A DNA stretch of 64,000 nt from Proteiniborus sp. MB09-C3 (GTDB taxonomy: Bacteria; Bacillota; Clostridia; Tissierellales; Proteiniboraceae), in the NCBI RefSeq assembly GCF_030263895.1, contig NZ_CP127161.1:1116001-1180000 (forward strand), written 5' to 3'. A model generated the notes under the pieces. That model was given only the letters and a program-made list of their open reading frames with translations, ran no database searches and was not told where the DNA came from. Both the position numbers and the translations under genes were made by a program. Shown here in pieces: positions 37,365 through 49,673 of this stretch (within the stretch, counting starts at the first letter, position 1; every line of letters starts with the position of its first letter).

Positions 37365-39431
37365 GTGCCTAGAGAATTTTCTTTAGAAAAAACTCGAAAT
37401 ATTGGTATAATGGCTCACATAGATGCAGGTAAAACGACTACTACTGAAAGAATACTATTCTATACAGGTAGAACTCATAAAATAGGCGAAACTCATGAAG
37501 GTTCCGCTACAATGGATTGGATGGAGCAAGAACAGGAAAGAGGAATCACAATAACTTCTGCAGCAACCACAGCTCAATGGAATGGTCATAGGATAAATAT
37601 CATAGACACACCAGGACACGTGGATTTTACCGTTGAGGTAGAAAGATCTCTTCGTGTTCTCGATGGCGCAGTAGCAGTTTTTTGTGCAAAAGGCGGTGTG
37701 GAACCACAATCAGAAACAGTATGGCGCCAAGCAGACAAATACAATGTTCCACGTATGGCTTTTGTAAATAAAATGGATACTACAGGTGCCGATTTCTTTA
37801 GAGCAGTAGATATGATGAAGGAAAGATTAAAGGCTAATGCCGTACCTGTACAGCTACCAATAGGTTCAGAAAGTGATTTTGTAGGTATGATTGACCTAGT
37901 TAATATGAAAGCTAGAATATACAAAGACGAACTAGGAAAAGAATATGAAATAGTAGATGTTCCAGCAGAGATGGTGGATTTAGCAAAGGAATATAGAGAA
38001 GCGCTAATAGAAGCTGTAGCTGACGAGAATGAAGAGCTAATGATGAAATACCTTGAAGGTGAAGAAATTAGCATTGATGAAATAAAGAGTGCGATAAGAA
38101 GTGCTACAATTGCATGTAAAGTAACTCCAGTTTTATGCGGTTCAGCATATAGAAATAGAGGTGTTCAACCACTTCTTGATGCAGTAGTTGAATATATGCC
38201 TGCACCTACAGACGTACCAAACATAACAGGAGTTAAACCAGGTTCAGAAGAAGTTGAAGAAAGAGTATCTTCAGACGAGGAACCTTTTGCAGCATTAGCA
38301 TTTAAAATTATGGCAGATCCATATGTGGGTAAACTTGCTTTTTTTAGAGTTTACTCAGGAGTATTGGAATCAGGCTCATATGTATTGAACTCAACAAAGG
38401 GCAAAAAAGAAAGAATAGGCCGTATATTACAGATGCATGCGAATAAAAGGGAAGAATTAGATAGAGTTTATGCTGGAGATATTGCAGCTGCAGTAGGACT
38501 AAAGGATACAGGAACAGGAGATACTCTTTGTGCTGAGGATAGTCCTATAATATTAGAATCTATGGAATTCCCAGAGCCAGTTATTAGAGTAGCTATAGAG
38601 CCTAAATCTAAAGCAAGCCAAGATAAAATGGGAATAGCTTTAGCTAAATTGTCAGAAGAGGACCCAACATTTAAAGCTTATACAGATCAAGAAACAGGTC
38701 AAACAATAATAGCAGGAATGGGTGAATTGCACCTAGAAATTATTGTTGACAGACTTCTTAGAGAATTTAAAGTAGAAGCTAATGTAGGTAATCCACAGGT
38801 TGCATATAAAGAAACTATAACTAAACAAGTTGAAGTTGAATCAAAATATGCTAGACAATCTGGTGGACGTGGACAGTACGGACACGTTAAGATTAGAATG
38901 GAACCAAGACAACCAGGCGAAGGCTATGAATTTGTGAATAAAATCACTGGTGGAGTTATACCGAAAGAGTATATTCCAGCTGTTGACAATGGTATACAGG
39001 AAGCTATGCAAAATGGTGTTCTTGCAGGATATGAAGTTCTTGACTTTAGAGTAACTCTATATGATGGATCATACCATGAGGTTGACTCATCAGAAATGGC
39101 ATTTAAAATAGCAGGTTCAATGGCATTTAAAGATGGTATGAAAAAAGCAAATCCTGTAATTCTTGAGCCATATATGAAGGTCGAAGTTGTTATGCCAGAA
39201 GAGTATATGGGAGACGTAATAGGTGATCTTAACTCAAGAAGAGGTAGAATAGAAGGTATGGAATCAAGAAATGGATTACAAGTTGTAAGAGGATTTGTGC
39301 CTCTAGCAGAAATGTTTGGATATGCGACTGATCTTCGTTCTAAAACTCAAGGTCGTGGAACATATACAATGCAATTTGACCATTATGAGGCAGTACCAAA
39401 CAGCTTAGCTGAAAAAATTATTAATAAATAA
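37365..39431 (+). CDS. fusA: Elongation factor G
   Basis: 688 residues, translocation GTPase. G1 is [14 protein letters not shown], switch [10 protein letters not shown] and NKMD the base motif. The domain IV tip is seen in [12 protein letters not shown] and the C-terminal domain is complete. Start GTG 37365 follows AAAGGAGG. tuf copy 2 follows after 58 bases. Confidence 0.97.
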   Translation: MPREFSLEKTRNIGIMAHIDAGKTTTTERILFYTGRTHKIGETHEGSATMDWMEQEQERGITITSAATTAQWNGHRINIIDTPGHVDFTVEVERSLRVLDGAVAVFCAKGGVEPQSETVWRQADKYNVPRMAFVNKMDTTGADFFRAVDMMKERLKANAVPVQLPIGSESDFVGMIDLVNMKARIYKDELGKEYEIVDVPAEMVDLAKEYREALIEAVADENEELMMKYLEGEEISIDEIKSAIRSATIACKVTPVLCGSAYRNRGVQPLLDAVVEYMPAPTDVPNITGVKPGSEEVEERVSSDEEPFAALAFKIMADPYVGKLAFFRVYSGVLESGSYVLNSTKGKKERIGRILQMHANKREELDRVYAGDIAAAVGLKDTGTGDTLCAEDSPIILESMEFPEPVIRVAIEPKSKASQDKMGIALAKLSEEDPTFKAYTDQETGQTIIAGMGELHLEIIVDRLLREFKVEANVGNPQVAYKETITKQVEVESKYARQSGGRGQYGHVKIRMEPRQPGEGYEFVNKITGGVIPKEYIPAVDNGIQEAMQNGVLAGYEVLDFRVTLYDGSYHEVDSSEMAFKIAGSMAFKDGMKKANPVILEPYMKVEVVMPEEYMGDVIGDLNSRRGRIEGMESRNGLQVVRGFVPLAEMFGYATDLRSKTQGRGTYTMQFDHYEAVPNSLAEKIINK

Positions 39432-39489
39432 TGTTTAGTATTTTATTATTTTAATATATAAATTTGTTTTAGTAGGGAGGAATAAAAAA

Positions 39490-40683
39490 ATGGCAAAAGC
39501 AAAATATGAAAGAAATAAGCCACACGTTAATATTGGAACAATAGGACACGTTGACCATGGTAAAACAACATTAACAGCAGCAATCACAGCAGTATTAAAC
39601 AAAAGATATGGCACAGGCGAATTCATTGACTATGCAAACATAGACAAAGCACCAGAAGAAAGAGAAAGAGGAATTACAATATCAACATCACACGTAGAGT
39701 ATGAAACACCAAATAGACACTACGCACACGTTGACTGTCCAGGCCATGCTGACTACGTTAAGAACATGATAACAGGAGCAGCACAAATGGACGGAGCAAT
39801 ACTAGTATGTTCAGCAGCAGATGGCCCAATGCCACAAACAAGAGAGCATATACTACTATCAAGACAAGTTGGAGTACCAACAATAGTAGTATTCCTAAAC
39901 AAAGCTGACATGGTAGATGACGAAGAACTAATCGAACTAGTAGAAATGGAAGTAAGAGAATTACTTTCAGAATATGAATTTGATGGAGACAATGCACCAA
40001 TAATAGTAGGATCAGCATTAAAAGCATTAGAAGACCCAGACGGAAAATGGGGAGACAAAATATTGGAATTAATGGAAGCGGTAGACGCAACAATCCCAAC
40101 TCCAGTAAGAGCAACAGATAAGCCATTCCTAATGCCAGTAGAAGACGTATTTACAATCACAGGAAGAGGAACAGTAGCAACAGGAAGAGTAGAAAGAGGA
40201 ATATTAAAAGTACAAGACCAAGTACAAATAGTAGGCTTAACAGACGAACCAAGAACAGTAGTATGTACAGGAGTAGAAATGTTCAGAAAGATGTTAGACG
40301 AAGCACAAGCAGGAGATAACATAGGAGCATTACTAAGAGGAGTACAAAGAAGTGAAATAGAAAGAGGTCAAGTACTAGCAAAGCCAGGAAGTATAATACC
40401 ACATACAAAATTCAAAGCAGAGGTATACGTACTAACAAAAGAAGAGGGTGGAAGACATACACCATTCTTTGATGGCTATAGACCACAATTCTACTTCAGA
40501 ACAACAGACGTAACAGGATCAATCAAGCTACCAGAAGGCGTAGAGATGGTAATGCCAGGAGATAACGCAACATTTACAATAGAACTAATAACACCAATCG
40601 CAATGGAAGAAGGATTAAAATTCTCAATTCGTGAAGGTGGAAGAACAGTAGGAGCTGGAGTCGTAGCTGAGATAGCAAAATAG
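39490..40683 (+). CDS. tuf: Elongation factor Tu, copy 2
   Basis: 397 residues, identical in protein to the copy at 23046. Motifs [16 protein letters not shown] and NKAD are present. It sits in the classical str-operon position after fusA. The few DNA differences (for example near 39521, 39584 and 39688) are synonymous, pointing to recent gene conversion between the copies. Confidence 0.98.
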   Translation: MAKAKYERNKPHVNIGTIGHVDHGKTTLTAAITAVLNKRYGTGEFIDYANIDKAPEERERGITISTSHVEYETPNRHYAHVDCPGHADYVKNMITGAAQMDGAILVCSAADGPMPQTREHILLSRQVGVPTIVVFLNKADMVDDEELIELVEMEVRELLSEYEFDGDNAPIIVGSALKALEDPDGKWGDKILELMEAVDATIPTPVRATDKPFLMPVEDVFTITGRGTVATGRVERGILKVQDQVQIVGLTDEPRTVVCTGVEMFRKMLDEAQAGDNIGALLRGVQRSEIERGQVLAKPGSIIPHTKFKAEVYVLTKEEGGRHTPFFDGYRPQFYFRTTDVTGSIKLPEGVEMVMPGDNATFTIELITPIAMEEGLKFSIREGGRTVGAGVVAEIAK

Positions 40684-40708
40684 TTAAAACGACATAAAGA
40701 TATATATT

Positions 40709-40743
40709 ACATTAAAAGAGGGGGCATCCCCTTCTTTTAATGT
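40709..40743 (+). terminator. Terminator after tuf copy 2
   Basis: ACATTAAAAGA(G)GGGG pairs with CCCCTTCTTTTAATGT around GCAT. The A/T ends make it work in either direction; no separate T-tract follows. Confidence 0.75.
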
Positions 40744-40821
40744 CTAATATGTTAATAAATTGGAAAGAATAAAAATCATAAAAATATTTTTAAAAAATAT
40801 CAAAAAAATTAAAATTAATAC

Positions 40822-40850
40822 TTGAGTTTTGGCCCAATATGATATAAAAT
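40822..40850 (+). promoter_or_regulatory. Promoter of the S10 operon
   Basis: TTGAGT (40822-40827), 17-base spacer, TAAAAT (40845-40850). It yields a ~200-base leader before rpsJ. Confidence 0.65.
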
Positions 40851-40859
40851 ATTGTGGTA

Positions 40860-41045
40860 TGTAGTTGACATGCGATGAAGCAAGAGGTTGCTTATTTACA
40901 ATAAAATAAGGTAATTTTTGCGGAGAATGTCCGGCTTAGACTCGGGCGACAAGGGATAGCTGTGCACAAAAAACCACAAAACACCCGGTTGAGTGTATCG
41001 GCACTCATTGTTGCATGTAAATTAAAACATGCGATAGTAAGGAGG
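40860..41045 (+). promoter_or_regulatory. Structured 5' leader of the S10 operon
   Basis: No ORF. Hairpins GAGTG/CACTC (40991-41006) and GCATGT/ACATGC (41013-41032) lie just before the AAGGAGGG site. The 5' part has further short complementary runs. Autoregulation by a ribosomal protein is likely by analogy but not shown. Confidence 0.45.
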
Positions 41046-41053
41046 GAATTTTA

Positions 41054-41365
41054 ATGTCAAACAAACAAAAAATAAGAATCAGATTAAAGGCTTATGATCA
41101 TGAGATCCTTGATTCATCAGCACAAAAGATTGTAGAAACTGCTAAAAGAACTGGAGCAAATGTTTCAGGTCCTATACCACTACCAACAGAGAAGCAGATA
41201 ATTACAATATTAAGAGCTGTTCATAAATATAAGGATTCTAGAGAGCAGTTTGAACAAAGAACTCATAAGAGACTAATCGATATCTTAAACCCTACACCAA
41301 AAACAGTAGATTCATTAATGAAACTTAATCTACCAGCAGGTGTAGATATTGAAATTAAATTATAA
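41054..41365 (+). CDS. rpsJ: 30S ribosomal protein S10
   Basis: 103 residues. [21 protein letters not shown], the GPIPLPTEK loop and [12 protein letters not shown] are typical. S10 is also NusE, the NusB/NusG partner. First gene of the S10 operon. A perfect 8-bp hairpin (41410-41429) lies between it and rplC. Confidence 0.97.
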   Translation: MSNKQKIRIRLKAYDHEILDSSAQKIVETAKRTGANVSGPIPLPTEKQIITILRAVHKYKDSREQFEQRTHKRLIDILNPTPKTVDSLMKLNLPAGVDIEIKL

Positions 41366-41456
41366 GAATACAAGTAGAGAATTAAAATAAAATACACTCT
41401 GCTTAGTATGATTACACATGAGTGTAATCCGCTGTAAGACTTCAGGAGGTGTAAAA

Positions 41457-42089
41457 ATGAAAAGTATATTAGGTAAAAAAGTAGGCATGACACAAGTGTT
41501 TACTGAAGAAGGAATAGTAATTCCTGTTACAGTAATCGAAGTTGGCCCAATGAAAGTTGTTCAAAAGAAGAATGTAGAAAAAGATGGATACAATGCTATT
41601 CAAGTAGGATATGGCGATATTAAAGAGAAAAAAGTTAACAAGCCATTAAAGGGTCACTTTGGAAAAGCAAATGTAGAAGTTAAAAGATTTTTAAGAGAAA
41701 TCAGAGTTGATAATATAGATGGATATGAAATAGGTCAGGAAATCAAAGCTGACATATTTGCAGTGGGCGAGAGAGTAGATGCTATTGGAACATCCAAGGG
41801 TAAGGGATATCAAGGAGCTATTAAGAGACACAACCAATCTAGAGGACCTATGACTCATGGTTCTAAATACCACAGAGGAATAGGATCAATGGGTGGTTCA
41901 GCTACTCCAGCAAGAATATTAAAGGGCAAGAAAATGCCAGGACACATGGGAAATGAAAGAGTAACAGTACAAAACTTAGAAGTTGTAAGAGTAGATGCAG
42001 AAAAGAACTTCATATTAGTTAAAGGTGCAGTTCCAGGACCAAAAGGCGGACTAATTACAATAAAAGAAACTGTAAAGGCTTCAAAGTAA
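41457..42089 (+). CDS. rplC: 50S ribosomal protein L3
   Basis: 210 residues. [12 protein letters not shown] at the N-terminus and [20 protein letters not shown] with [10 protein letters not shown] reaching the peptidyl-transferase centre. ATG 41457 follows AGGAGGTG; upstream in-frame codons from 41418 overlap the leader hairpin region. Confidence 0.97.
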   Translation: MKSILGKKVGMTQVFTEEGIVIPVTVIEVGPMKVVQKKNVEKDGYNAIQVGYGDIKEKKVNKPLKGHFGKANVEVKRFLREIRVDNIDGYEIGQEIKADIFAVGERVDAIGTSKGKGYQGAIKRHNQSRGPMTHGSKYHRGIGSMGGSATPARILKGKKMPGHMGNERVTVQNLEVVRVDAEKNFILVKGAVPGPKGGLITIKETVKASK

Positions 42090-42114
42090 GTTCTTTAGGA
42101 AAGGAGGAAGTTAG

Positions 42115-42738
42115 ATGCCAAAGGTAGCTTTATATAACGTATCAGGCCAACAAATTGGTGATATAGAGTTAAGTGATGCAGTGTTTGGAGTTGAAGTAAA
42201 CCAACATGTTTTATACGAAGCTGTAAAGAATCAGCTTGCAAATAAAAGACAAGGGACACAATCAGCTAAAACAAGAGCAGAAGTAAGAGGTGGAGGAAAG
42301 AAACCTTGGAGACAAAAAGGAACTGGTAGAGCTCGTCAAGGAAGTATAAGATCACCTCAATGGATAGGTGGTGGAGTAGTATTTGCTCCAAAGCCAAGAG
42401 ACTATAGCTATAGTATTCCTAAAAAGGTTAAGAGATTAGCTATGAAGAGCGCATTAAGCTCAAAAGTTGAAAGTAAAGAAATAATAGTATTAGATGAATT
42501 AAATCTAACTCAACCTAAGACAAAAGATATGGTAAATATCTTAAAGAATATTAATTCTAATAAAAAGGCACTAATAGTTATGGCTGAAAAGAATGAAAAT
42601 GTAGTGAAATCTGCAAGCAATATACAAGGTGTTCAAACTACTTTGACAAACACTCTTAATGTATATGACATACTAAAATATGATTCATTTATTATAACTA
42701 AGGATGCCGTTAAAAAAGTGGAGGAGGTGTATGCATAA
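42115..42738 (+). CDS. rplD: 50S ribosomal protein L4
   Basis: 207 residues. The exit-tunnel loop [20 protein letters not shown] and [16 protein letters not shown] are conserved. It overlaps rplW by one base (TAATG), so translation is probably coupled. Confidence 0.97.
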   Translation: MPKVALYNVSGQQIGDIELSDAVFGVEVNQHVLYEAVKNQLANKRQGTQSAKTRAEVRGGGKKPWRQKGTGRARQGSIRSPQWIGGGVVFAPKPRDYSYSIPKKVKRLAMKSALSSKVESKEIIVLDELNLTQPKTKDMVNILKNINSNKKALIVMAEKNENVVKSASNIQGVQTTLTNTLNVYDILKYDSFIITKDAVKKVEEVYA

Positions 42739-43028
42739 TGCGTAATCCACACGACATTATAAGAAAGCCTATAGTAACAGAGAGAAGTATGGATGATATG
42801 GCAGAAGGTAAATATACTTTTGTTGTAGATAAAAGAGCAAATAAAACAGAAGTTAAAAATGCTGTTGAGAAGGTATTCGGAGTAAAGGTTGAAAAAGTAA
42901 ACACTATGTTTATGGAAGGTAAAGTAAAAAGACAAGGAATCCATGAGGGTAGAAGACCGAGCTGGAAAAAAGCCATAGTTACCCTTACTAAAGATAGTAA
43001 AGGTATAGAGTTCTTTGAAGGCATGTAA
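42738..43028 (+). CDS. rplW: 50S ribosomal protein L23
   Basis: 96 residues, at the polypeptide exit where trigger factor and SRP dock. [20 protein letters not shown] and [19 protein letters not shown] are typical. Start overlaps the rplD stop. Confidence 0.96.
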   Translation: MRNPHDIIRKPIVTERSMDDMAEGKYTFVVDKRANKTEVKNAVEKVFGVKVEKVNTMFMEGKVKRQGIHEGRRPSWKKAIVTLTKDSKGIEFFEGM

Positions 43029-43059
43029 TTCTTAATTGCAAGTAAGAGGAGGGAACAAA

Positions 43060-43890
43060 ATGAGTATCAAGAAATTCAAAGCGACTTCGCCTGCAATTAG
43101 ACAAATGACTGTTTCGACATTTGAAGACATCACTAAAAAAGATCCTGAGAAGTCATTAATTGTAAGCTTGAATAGACAAGCAGGAAGAAACGTCCATGGT
43201 AAGATTACAGTTAGACATAGAGGCGGCGGAGCTAAAAGAAAATATAGAATAATTGATTTCAAGAGAAATAAAGATGGAGTACCAGGAAAAGTTGCTGCAA
43301 TCGAGTATGATCCAAATAGAACAGCTAACATAGCATTAATAAACTATGTTGACGGTGAAAAAAGATATATACTTGCTCCACTTGGTTTAAAAGTTGGAGA
43401 TGTTATAGAATCAGGTGTAGAAGCAGACATAAAAGTAGGTAATGCATTGCCATTAAAAAACATACCAGTTGGTACAGTAATCCATAATGTTGAGCTAAAG
43501 GCTGGAAAAGGCGGTCAATTAGTAAGATCTGCTGGTAATTCAGCACAGCTTATGGGTAAAGAAGGCAACTATGCTACAGTTAGACTTCCATCCGGAGAGT
43601 TTAGACTTATTAGAATAGAATGCAGAGCTACTATAGGCCAAGTAGGCAATGTAGAGCATGAAAATATAACAGTAGGTAAAGCTGGTAGAAAGAGACACAT
43701 GGGCTTTAGACCAACAGTTAGAGGTAGTGTTATGAACCCTAATGATCACCCACATGGCGGTGGAGAAGGAAGAACTGGAATAGGTAGACCATCACCAGTA
43801 ACACCATGGGGTAAACCAGCATTAGGATATAAGACTCGTCAGAAGAATAAAAAGTCAAATCAATACATCGTTAGAGCGAGAAAGAAATAA
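43060..43890 (+). CDS. rplB: 50S ribosomal protein L2
   Basis: 276 residues. The peptidyl-transferase-near motif [18 protein letters not shown] is present, and [17 protein letters not shown] earlier. Start ATG 43060 follows AGAGGAGGG; the longer frame from 43036 would use an unsupported start. Confidence 0.97.
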   Translation: MSIKKFKATSPAIRQMTVSTFEDITKKDPEKSLIVSLNRQAGRNVHGKITVRHRGGGAKRKYRIIDFKRNKDGVPGKVAAIEYDPNRTANIALINYVDGEKRYILAPLGLKVGDVIESGVEADIKVGNALPLKNIPVGTVIHNVELKAGKGGQLVRSAGNSAQLMGKEGNYATVRLPSGEFRLIRIECRATIGQVGNVEHENITVGKAGRKRHMGFRPTVRGSVMNPNDHPHGGGEGRTGIGRPSPVTPWGKPALGYKTRQKNKKSNQYIVRARKK

Positions 43891-43968
43891 TCTTATAAAA
43901 GTAATTAGTCGGCTTAGGCTTATGCTTATAAAAGAACAAACAATATCGCATTGGGAGGAGGAACTTAA

Positions 43969-44253
43969 ATGGGTAGATCCCTTAAAAAAGGACCATTTTG
44001 CGACGATCATTTACTAAAAAAGGTCGAAGAATTAAATGATAAGAATGATAAGAAAGTTATTAAGACATGGTCACGTCGTTCAACTATATTTCCACAAATG
44101 GTAGGACACACTATAGCTGTACATGATGGAAGAAAACACATTCCAGTATACGTAACAGAAGATATGGTAGGTCATAAGCTAGGTGAATTTGCTCCTACTA
44201 GAACATTTAAAGGGCATGCAGGTTCAGAAAAAACAACATCAGTTAGAAAGTAA
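43969..44253 (+). CDS. rpsS: 30S ribosomal protein S19
   Basis: 94 residues: [20 protein letters not shown], then [20 protein letters not shown] and the [13 protein letters not shown] motif. Follows rplB by 78 bases, behind GGGAGGAGG. Confidence 0.97.
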   Translation: MGRSLKKGPFCDDHLLKKVEELNDKNDKKVIKTWSRRSTIFPQMVGHTIAVHDGRKHIPVYVTEDMVGHKLGEFAPTRTFKGHAGSEKTTSVRK

Positions 44254-44274
44254 GTAAGAAGGAGGGAACTTCGA

Positions 44275-44610
44275 GTGGAAGCTAGAGCTATCGCCAAACA
44301 TATTCGTATTGCACCAAGAAAGGTGAATTTAGTAGCTGCTGAAATAAGAGGCAGAAACGTTGATGAAGCACTTGCCATCTTAAAATTCACACCTAAAAGA
44401 GGCGCTAAAGAATTAGAGAAAGTTCTTAGTTCAGCTATTGCAAATGCTGAAAACAATTTTGATATGGATAGAGAAAAGTTATATGTATATGAGGCTTATG
44501 GAAATCAAGGTCCTACATTAAAAAGATGGAGACCTAGGTCACAAGGTAGAGCATATCCAATTCTAAAGAGAACAAGCCACATCGGAATCGTGCTAAGAGA
44601 GAGAGAATAG
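44275..44610 (+). CDS. rplV: 50S ribosomal protein L22
   Basis: 111 residues, binding all 23S domains and lining the exit tunnel. [18 protein letters not shown] and [18 protein letters not shown] (the tunnel loop) are conserved. Start GTG 44275 follows AAGGAGGG. Confidence 0.97.
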   Translation: MEARAIAKHIRIAPRKVNLVAAEIRGRNVDEALAILKFTPKRGAKELEKVLSSAIANAENNFDMDREKLYVYEAYGNQGPTLKRWRPRSQGRAYPILKRTSHIGIVLRERE

Positions 44611-44628
44611 AAAAGGAGGGATAAACAG

Positions 44629-45297
44629 ATGGGCCAAAAAGTTAATCCACATGGATTGAGAGTAGGTATAATTAAAGATTGGGATTCGAAATGGTATGCT
44701 GACAGTAAACAATTTTCTGAGTATTTAGTAGAAGATAATAAAATACGTGAATTCGTGAAGAAAGAGTTGTTTACTTCTGGAATATCAAGAATTGAAATAG
44801 AGAGAGCAGCTAATAGAGTTAAAGTTACTGTGAACACTGCTAAACCAGGTATGGTTATAGGTAAAGGCGGTCAAGGCGTTGAAGAGCTAAGAAAGAATTT
44901 AGAAAAGCTTACAAAGAAAAACGTAACAGTAAATGTTGAAGAAATAAAGATTCCTGAACTAGATGCTCAATTAGTAGCTGAAAATATTGCAAGCCAACTT
45001 GAACGAAGAGTATCATTTAGAAGAGCAATGAAGCAAGCTATTCAAAGAACTATGAGATCAGGAGCAAAAGGAATTAAAACATCTGTATCAGGAAGAGTTG
45101 GTGGTGCAGATATGGCAAGAACTGAAGGTTACAGCGAAGGAACAATACCTCTTCAAACTTTAAGAGCCGATATAAGCTATGGTTTTACTGAAGCAAATAC
45201 AACATACGGTAAAATAGGCGTTAAAGTTTGGATATACAAGGGTGAAGTTCTTCCTACTGCAAAGGTAGAACAAAAAAAAGAGGTTACTGAGAAATAA
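44629..45297 (+). CDS. rpsC: 30S ribosomal protein S3
   Basis: 222 residues. [20 protein letters not shown] starts it, the KH domain GXXG is [12 protein letters not shown], and [18 protein letters not shown] is the conserved C-terminal block. Helps form the mRNA entry channel. Confidence 0.97.
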   Translation: MGQKVNPHGLRVGIIKDWDSKWYADSKQFSEYLVEDNKIREFVKKELFTSGISRIEIERAANRVKVTVNTAKPGMVIGKGGQGVEELRKNLEKLTKKNVTVNVEEIKIPELDAQLVAENIASQLERRVSFRRAMKQAIQRTMRSGAKGIKTSVSGRVGGADMARTEGYSEGTIPLQTLRADISYGFTEANTTYGKIGVKVWIYKGEVLPTAKVEQKKEVTEK

Positions 45298-45323
45298 AGT
45301 AGTGTAGGAAGGAGGAAGTTAAT

Positions 45324-45767
45324 ATGTTAATGCCTAAAAGAGTAAAACGCCGTAGAGTGCAAAGAGGAAGAATGACAGGTAAAGCTACTCGAGGCAACAA
45401 GATTTCTTACGGTGAATTTGGATTACAAGCATTAGAACCAGCTTGGATTACATCCAATCAGATAGAAGCAGCAAGAAGAGCTATGACAAGATATGTTAAG
45501 AGGGGCGGAAAGGTCTGGATAAAAGTATTCCCAGATAAGCCAATAACACAAAAACCTGCTGAAACTCGTATGGGTTCTGGTAAAGGTTCACCAGAATATT
45601 GGGTAGCAGTAGTAAAACCAGGAAGAGTATTATTCGAAATGGCTGGAATTCCTGAAGAAACTGCAAGAGAGGCCATGAGACTAGCAGCACATAAATTACC
45701 TATTAAAACTAAATTTGTCACTCGACAAGATGTAATTGAAGAGGGTGGTGAAGCTAATGAAAGCTAA
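45324..45767 (+). CDS. rplP: 50S ribosomal protein L16
   Basis: 147 residues. [19 protein letters not shown] and [19 protein letters not shown] are characteristic. Start ATG 45324 follows AAGGAGGAAG. Its end overlaps rpmC by 11 bases. Confidence 0.97.
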   Translation: MLMPKRVKRRRVQRGRMTGKATRGNKISYGEFGLQALEPAWITSNQIEAARRAMTRYVKRGGKVWIKVFPDKPITQKPAETRMGSGKGSPEYWVAVVKPGRVLFEMAGIPEETAREAMRLAAHKLPIKTKFVTRQDVIEEGGEANES

Positions 45768-45960
45768 TGAAATTCGTCAAATGACTGCTCAAGAACTTGA
45801 TAACAAACTTAACGATTTAAAGGCTGAACTGTTTAACCTAAGATTTCAATTAGCTACAGGACAGCTTGATAACCCAATGAGAATCAAATCTGTTAGAAAA
45901 GATATTGCGCGTGTAAAGACAATAATAAGGGAAAGAGAAATAAAACAGATTAACGCATAG
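45757..45960 (+). CDS. rpmC: 50S ribosomal protein L29
   Basis: 67 residues, two-helix hairpin protein. [20 protein letters not shown] and [16 protein letters not shown] match the family. I start at ATG 45757 (GGTGG before it) rather than 45736 because L29 begins here. Confidence 0.95.
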   Translation: MKANEIRQMTAQELDNKLNDLKAELFNLRFQLATGQLDNPMRIKSVRKDIARVKTIIREREIKQINA

Positions 45961-45986
45961 TTGCAAGGGAAAGGAGGGCCAACCTA

Positions 45987-46241
45987 ATGCAAAGAGGTAA
46001 CAGGAAGGTTAGAACAGGTCGAGTTGTAAGCGACAAGATGGACAAAACAATTGTAGTTGCTATAGAAACATTTGTTGCACATCCTTTATACGGGAAAATG
46101 GTTAAAAAAACTACAAAATTTAAAGCTCATGATGAAAACAATGAATGCCGTATTGGCGATAAAGTTAAGATAATGGAAACTAGACCATTAAGCAGAGAAA
46201 AAAGATGGAGACTAGTTGAGATAATAGAAAAAGCAAAATAA
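45987..46241 (+). CDS. rpsQ: 30S ribosomal protein S17
   Basis: 84 residues, OB fold. [20 protein letters not shown], the [14 protein letters not shown] loop and [13 protein letters not shown] are typical. Start ATG 45987 follows AAAGGAGGG. Confidence 0.97.
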   Translation: MQRGNRKVRTGRVVSDKMDKTIVVAIETFVAHPLYGKMVKKTTKFKAHDENNECRIGDKVKIMETRPLSREKRWRLVEIIEKAK

Positions 46242-46271
46242 TCCTTGGTATTGACGAAAGGAGGGTAATAA

Positions 46272-46640
46272 ATGTTACAACAAGAATCACGTATGAAAGT
46301 TGGAGATAATTCTGGAGCTAAGGAATTATTAGTTATTAAAGTTTTAGGCGGAACACGTAGAAAATACGCTAATATAGGAGATATAGTAGTCGCTACTGTC
46401 AAAAGTGCAACACCAGGCGGTGTTGTTAAAAAAGGTGAAGTAGTTAAAGCTGTTATAGTAAGATCTAAAAAAGGTGTTAGAAGAAAAGACGGAAGCTACA
46501 TCAAATTCGATGAAAATGCAGCTGTTATAATAAAAGAAGATAAATCACCAATCGGTACTCGTATTTTCGGACCAGTTACAAGAGAGCTAAGAGACGGTAA
46601 CTTTATGAAGATAATATCATTAGCACCTGAAGTGTTATAA
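46272..46640 (+). CDS. rplN: 50S ribosomal protein L14
   Basis: 122 residues. [20 protein letters not shown] and the block [20 protein letters not shown] are diagnostic; [20 protein letters not shown] ends it. Confidence 0.97.
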   Translation: MLQQESRMKVGDNSGAKELLVIKVLGGTRRKYANIGDIVVATVKSATPGGVVKKGEVVKAVIVRSKKGVRRKDGSYIKFDENAAVIIKEDKSPIGTRIFGPVTRELRDGNFMKIISLAPEVL

Positions 46641-46655
46641 GAGGAGGTGTAGACA

Positions 46656-46964
46656 ATGCATGTTAAAAAAGGTGACACAGTAGTAATAATATCAGGTAAA
46701 GATAAAGGCAAAAAAGGAAAAATTCTTGCTGCTATGCCAAAGGAAGACAGAGTAATTGTAGAAGGCATAAACATGCTTACAAAGCATAAAAAACCAAGCG
46801 GACAAATGCAGCAAGGTGGAATAATACATCAAGAAGGACCAATTCACGTGTCAAACGTAATGTTATACTGCAATAAAGATAAGACAGGCGTTAGAGTCGG
46901 ACAAAAAGTTTTAGATAACGGCGATAAAGTAAGAGTCTGCAAAAAATGTGGTGAAGTTTTATAG
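46656..46964 (+). CDS. rplX: 50S ribosomal protein L24
   Basis: 102 residues with an N-terminal KOW motif ([20 protein letters not shown]), then [13 protein letters not shown], and a CNKD...CKKCGE end. An assembly initiator of the large subunit. Confidence 0.97.
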   Translation: MHVKKGDTVVIISGKDKGKKGKILAAMPKEDRVIVEGINMLTKHKKPSGQMQQGGIIHQEGPIHVSNVMLYCNKDKTGVRVGQKVLDNGDKVRVCKKCGEVL

Positions 46965-46994
46965 TTAAGCTACAGTTGAAAGGAGGTTTACAAA

Positions 46995-47537
46995 ATGGCA
47001 ACACGCCTTAGAGATAAATATACAAACGAAGTTATTCCAGCATTAATGGAAAAATTTAAATATAATAACATAATGGAAGTACCTAAGCTTGAAAAAATAG
47101 TTTTAAACATGGGCTTAGGAGAAGCTAGAGATAACCCAAAATTGTTAGAATCAGCTGTAGAAGAGCTAGGTATTATATCAGGACAAAAACCAATAATAAC
47201 TAGAGCAAAAAAATCTGTAGCAAACTTTAAAGTTCGTGAAGGTATGCCAGTTGGTTCAAAAGTTACATTAAGAGGAGAAAAAATGTATGAATTCCTCGAT
47301 AAGCTAATGAACATTGCACTACCAAGAGTTAGAGACTTTAGAGGGGTATCAGCTACATCATTTGACGGCAGAGGAAATTATGCTCTAGGAATCAAGGAAC
47401 AGCTAATATTTCCTGAAATAGAATATGATAAAGTTGATTCTATTAAGGGATTAGATATAATCGTGGTTACAACAGCAAAAACAGATGAGGAAGCGAAAGA
47501 ATTCTTAGCACTTATGGGAATGCCCTTTAGAAAGTAA
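46995..47537 (+). CDS. rplE: 50S ribosomal protein L5
   Basis: 180 residues, 5S rRNA binder. [38 protein letters not shown] and [20 protein letters not shown] are typical. 18 bases before rpsZ. Confidence 0.97.
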   Translation: MATRLRDKYTNEVIPALMEKFKYNNIMEVPKLEKIVLNMGLGEARDNPKLLESAVEELGIISGQKPIITRAKKSVANFKVREGMPVGSKVTLRGEKMYEFLDKLMNIALPRVRDFRGVSATSFDGRGNYALGIKEQLIFPEIEYDKVDSIKGLDIIVVTTAKTDEEAKEFLALMGMPFRK

Positions 47538-47555
47538 TGGAGGAGGCGAAAAAGA

Positions 47556-47741
47556 GTGGCTAAAAAGTCAATGATAATTAAACAAAGCAGAAAGCAGAAA
47601 TTCAGCTCTAGGGAATATAATAGATGCAAGATTTGCGGAAGACCACATGCTTATTTAAGAAAATTCGGAGTTTGCCGTATTTGCTTCAGAGAACTAGCTT
47701 ACAAGGGACAGATTCCTGGAGTAAAAAAAGCGAGCTGGTAA
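47556..47741 (+). CDS. rpsZ: 30S ribosomal protein S14, zinc type
   Basis: 61 residues, the short S14 with Cys24, Cys27, Cys40 and Cys43 binding zinc ([20 protein letters not shown]). Start GTG 47556 follows GGAGGAGG. Confidence 0.96.
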   Translation: MAKKSMIIKQSRKQKFSSREYNRCKICGRPHAYLRKFGVCRICFRELAYKGQIPGVKKASW

Positions 47742-47773
47742 TAGATTGTTAAAATGGAAGGAGGTAGACTCGA

Positions 47774-48172
47774 ATGGTGATGACTGATCCAATTGCAGAT
47801 ATGCTTACAAGAATAAGAAACGGAAACAATGCAAAACATGAGACTGTGGATATCCCAGCTTCAAATATGAAAAAATCATTAGCTAACATCCTTTTAGAGG
47901 AAGGGTTTATAAAAGGATTTGATGTAATAGAAGATGCAAAACAAGGTATTCTAAGAGTACAACTTAAGTATGGAAAAGATAATGAAAAAATAATTTCTGG
48001 ATTAAAAAGAATATCTAAGCCTGGCTTAAGAGTTTATGTAAAAAGTGATGAGATACCAAGAGTTTTAGGAGGACTAGGAATAGCAGTTCTTTCAACATCT
48101 AAAGGTATCGTAACAGATAAGGTAGCAAGAAAAGAAGGCGTTGGCGGAGAGGTAATCTGCTACATTTGGTAA
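47774..48172 (+). CDS. rpsH: 30S ribosomal protein S8
   Basis: 132 residues. [16 protein letters not shown] and the C-terminal [20 protein letters not shown] are conserved. S8 is the classical spc-operon repressor in E. coli. ATG 47774 is well spaced from AAGGAGG; ATG 47780 is an alternative. Confidence 0.97.
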   Translation: MVMTDPIADMLTRIRNGNNAKHETVDIPASNMKKSLANILLEEGFIKGFDVIEDAKQGILRVQLKYGKDNEKIISGLKRISKPGLRVYVKSDEIPRVLGGLGIAVLSTSKGIVTDKVARKEGVGGEVICYIW

Positions 48173-48212
48173 TAGATAAAAGACTGATTTAAAGGAACAG
48201 GAGGTTAGAGTC

Positions 48213-48752
48213 ATGTCAAGAATAGGTTTGAAGCCGATAACTATACCAAGTGGCGTGGAAGTAAGCATTAATAAAAATAACTATGTAGTAGTTAAAGGCG
48301 CAAAAGGAAAATTAGAACAACAACTTGATAAAGAAATACAAATTAACATAGAAGATAATGTAATCCATTTGTCTCGTCCAACTGAGCAAAAGAGACATAA
48401 AGCTTTACATGGGTTAACGAGAACATTACTAGCTAACATGATTGAAGGGGTTACCAATGGTTATAGTAAGAGCCTTGAAATCATAGGAACAGGTTATCGT
48501 GCTCAAAAACAAGGTAAGAAGCTAGTGCTTTCCTTAGGTTTTTCTCATCCAGTTGAGATGGAAGACCCAGAAGGAATAGAAGTTGAAGTACCAGCTCCTA
48601 CAAAGATAATTGTTAAGGGCATAGATAAACAACAAGTTGGAAACTATGCTGCAGTGATTAGAGACTTTAGAAGACCAGAACCTTATAAAGGTAAAGGTGT
48701 AAGATATGAAGGCGAAATTGTAAGACGTAAGGAAGGCAAGACAGGTAAGTAG
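48213..48752 (+). CDS. rplF: 50S ribosomal protein L6
   Basis: 179 residues, two repeated domains: [18 protein letters not shown] at the start, [20 protein letters not shown] in the middle, and [20 protein letters not shown] near the end. Confidence 0.97.
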   Translation: MSRIGLKPITIPSGVEVSINKNNYVVVKGAKGKLEQQLDKEIQINIEDNVIHLSRPTEQKRHKALHGLTRTLLANMIEGVTNGYSKSLEIIGTGYRAQKQGKKLVLSLGFSHPVEMEDPEGIEVEVPAPTKIIVKGIDKQQVGNYAAVIRDFRRPEPYKGKGVRYEGEIVRRKEGKTGK

Positions 48753-48769
48753 GAAAGGAGTGAAAACAG

Positions 48770-49138
48770 GTGCTTAAAAAAGAAAATAGCAATGTAAAAA
48801 GACAAAAAAGGCATTTAAGAATAAGAAAGACTGTAAATGGAACTCCTGAGAGACCAAGATTAAATGTGTATAGAAGTTTGAATCATATATATGCGCAAAT
48901 AATCGATGACAAAGCAGGAAGAACTTTAGTGTCTGCTTCTACACTCGATAAAGACTTAAAAGAAAAACTAGAGGCAACTAGCAATAAAGAAGCAGCTAAG
49001 GCTGTTGGTAAACTAGTAGCTGAAAAAGCCCTAGCAAAAGGCATCGAAGAAGTTATATTCGATAGAGGCGGATGTATTTATCACGGGAGAGTTAAAGAAC
49101 TTGCAGAAGGTGCAAGAGAAGTCGGATTAAAGTTCTAG
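48770..49138 (+). CDS. rplR: 50S ribosomal protein L18
   Basis: 122 residues, 5S rRNA binder. [20 protein letters not shown] and [20 protein letters not shown] are typical. Start GTG 48770 follows AAAGGAGTG. Confidence 0.96.
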   Translation: MLKKENSNVKRQKRHLRIRKTVNGTPERPRLNVYRSLNHIYAQIIDDKAGRTLVSASTLDKDLKEKLEATSNKEAAKAVGKLVAEKALAKGIEEVIFDRGGCIYHGRVKELAEGAREVGLKF

Positions 49139-49154
49139 AGAAGGAGGGAAAATA

Positions 49155-49661
49155 ATGCAACATGGTCGTATAGATGCTGGTGAATTAGATCTAAAAGAAA
49201 GAGTAGTTAGTATAAATCGTGTCACTAAGGTTGTTAAAGGTGGTAGAAACTTTAGATTTAGCGCTCTAGTAGTAGTAGGAGACGAAAATGGACACGTAGG
49301 CGTAGGTATGGCTAAGGCCCTTGAGGTTCCAGAGGCTATAAGAAAAGCAATACAGGACGCTAAAAAGAATTTAATTATGGTACCAACTGTAGGTACAACA
49401 ATTCCTCATGAAACAGTAGGAGAATTTGGAGCAGGAAGAGTATTACTAAAACCAGCTTCAGAAGGTACAGGAGTTATCGCTGGAGGTCCTGTGCGTGCAG
49501 TTATTGAACTTGCAGGCATTAGAGACCTAAGAGGTAAGTCCCTAGGCTCAAATAATCCTAGAAACATGGTAAATGCAACTATGGAAGCTCTAAAACAACT
49601 TAAGAGAGCAGAAGAAGTTGCAAGACTAAGAGGAAAAACTGTAGAAGAGTTATTAGGTTAG
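49155..49661 (+). CDS. rpsE: 30S ribosomal protein S5
   Basis: 168 residues. [20 protein letters not shown] and the loop [17 protein letters not shown] are conserved, with [19 protein letters not shown] near the end. Involved in decoding fidelity. Confidence 0.97.
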   Translation: MQHGRIDAGELDLKERVVSINRVTKVVKGGRNFRFSALVVVGDENGHVGVGMAKALEVPEAIRKAIQDAKKNLIMVPTVGTTIPHETVGEFGAGRVLLKPASEGTGVIAGGPVRAVIELAGIRDLRGKSLGSNNPRNMVNATMEALKQLKRAEEVARLRGKTVEELLG

Positions 49662-49673
49662 GGGGGAAATACC

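Noticed and set aside
45458-45721. Minus-strand ORFs inside rplP
   Set aside because: Overlap a certain ribosomal protein gene and have no start signals or recognisable domains.
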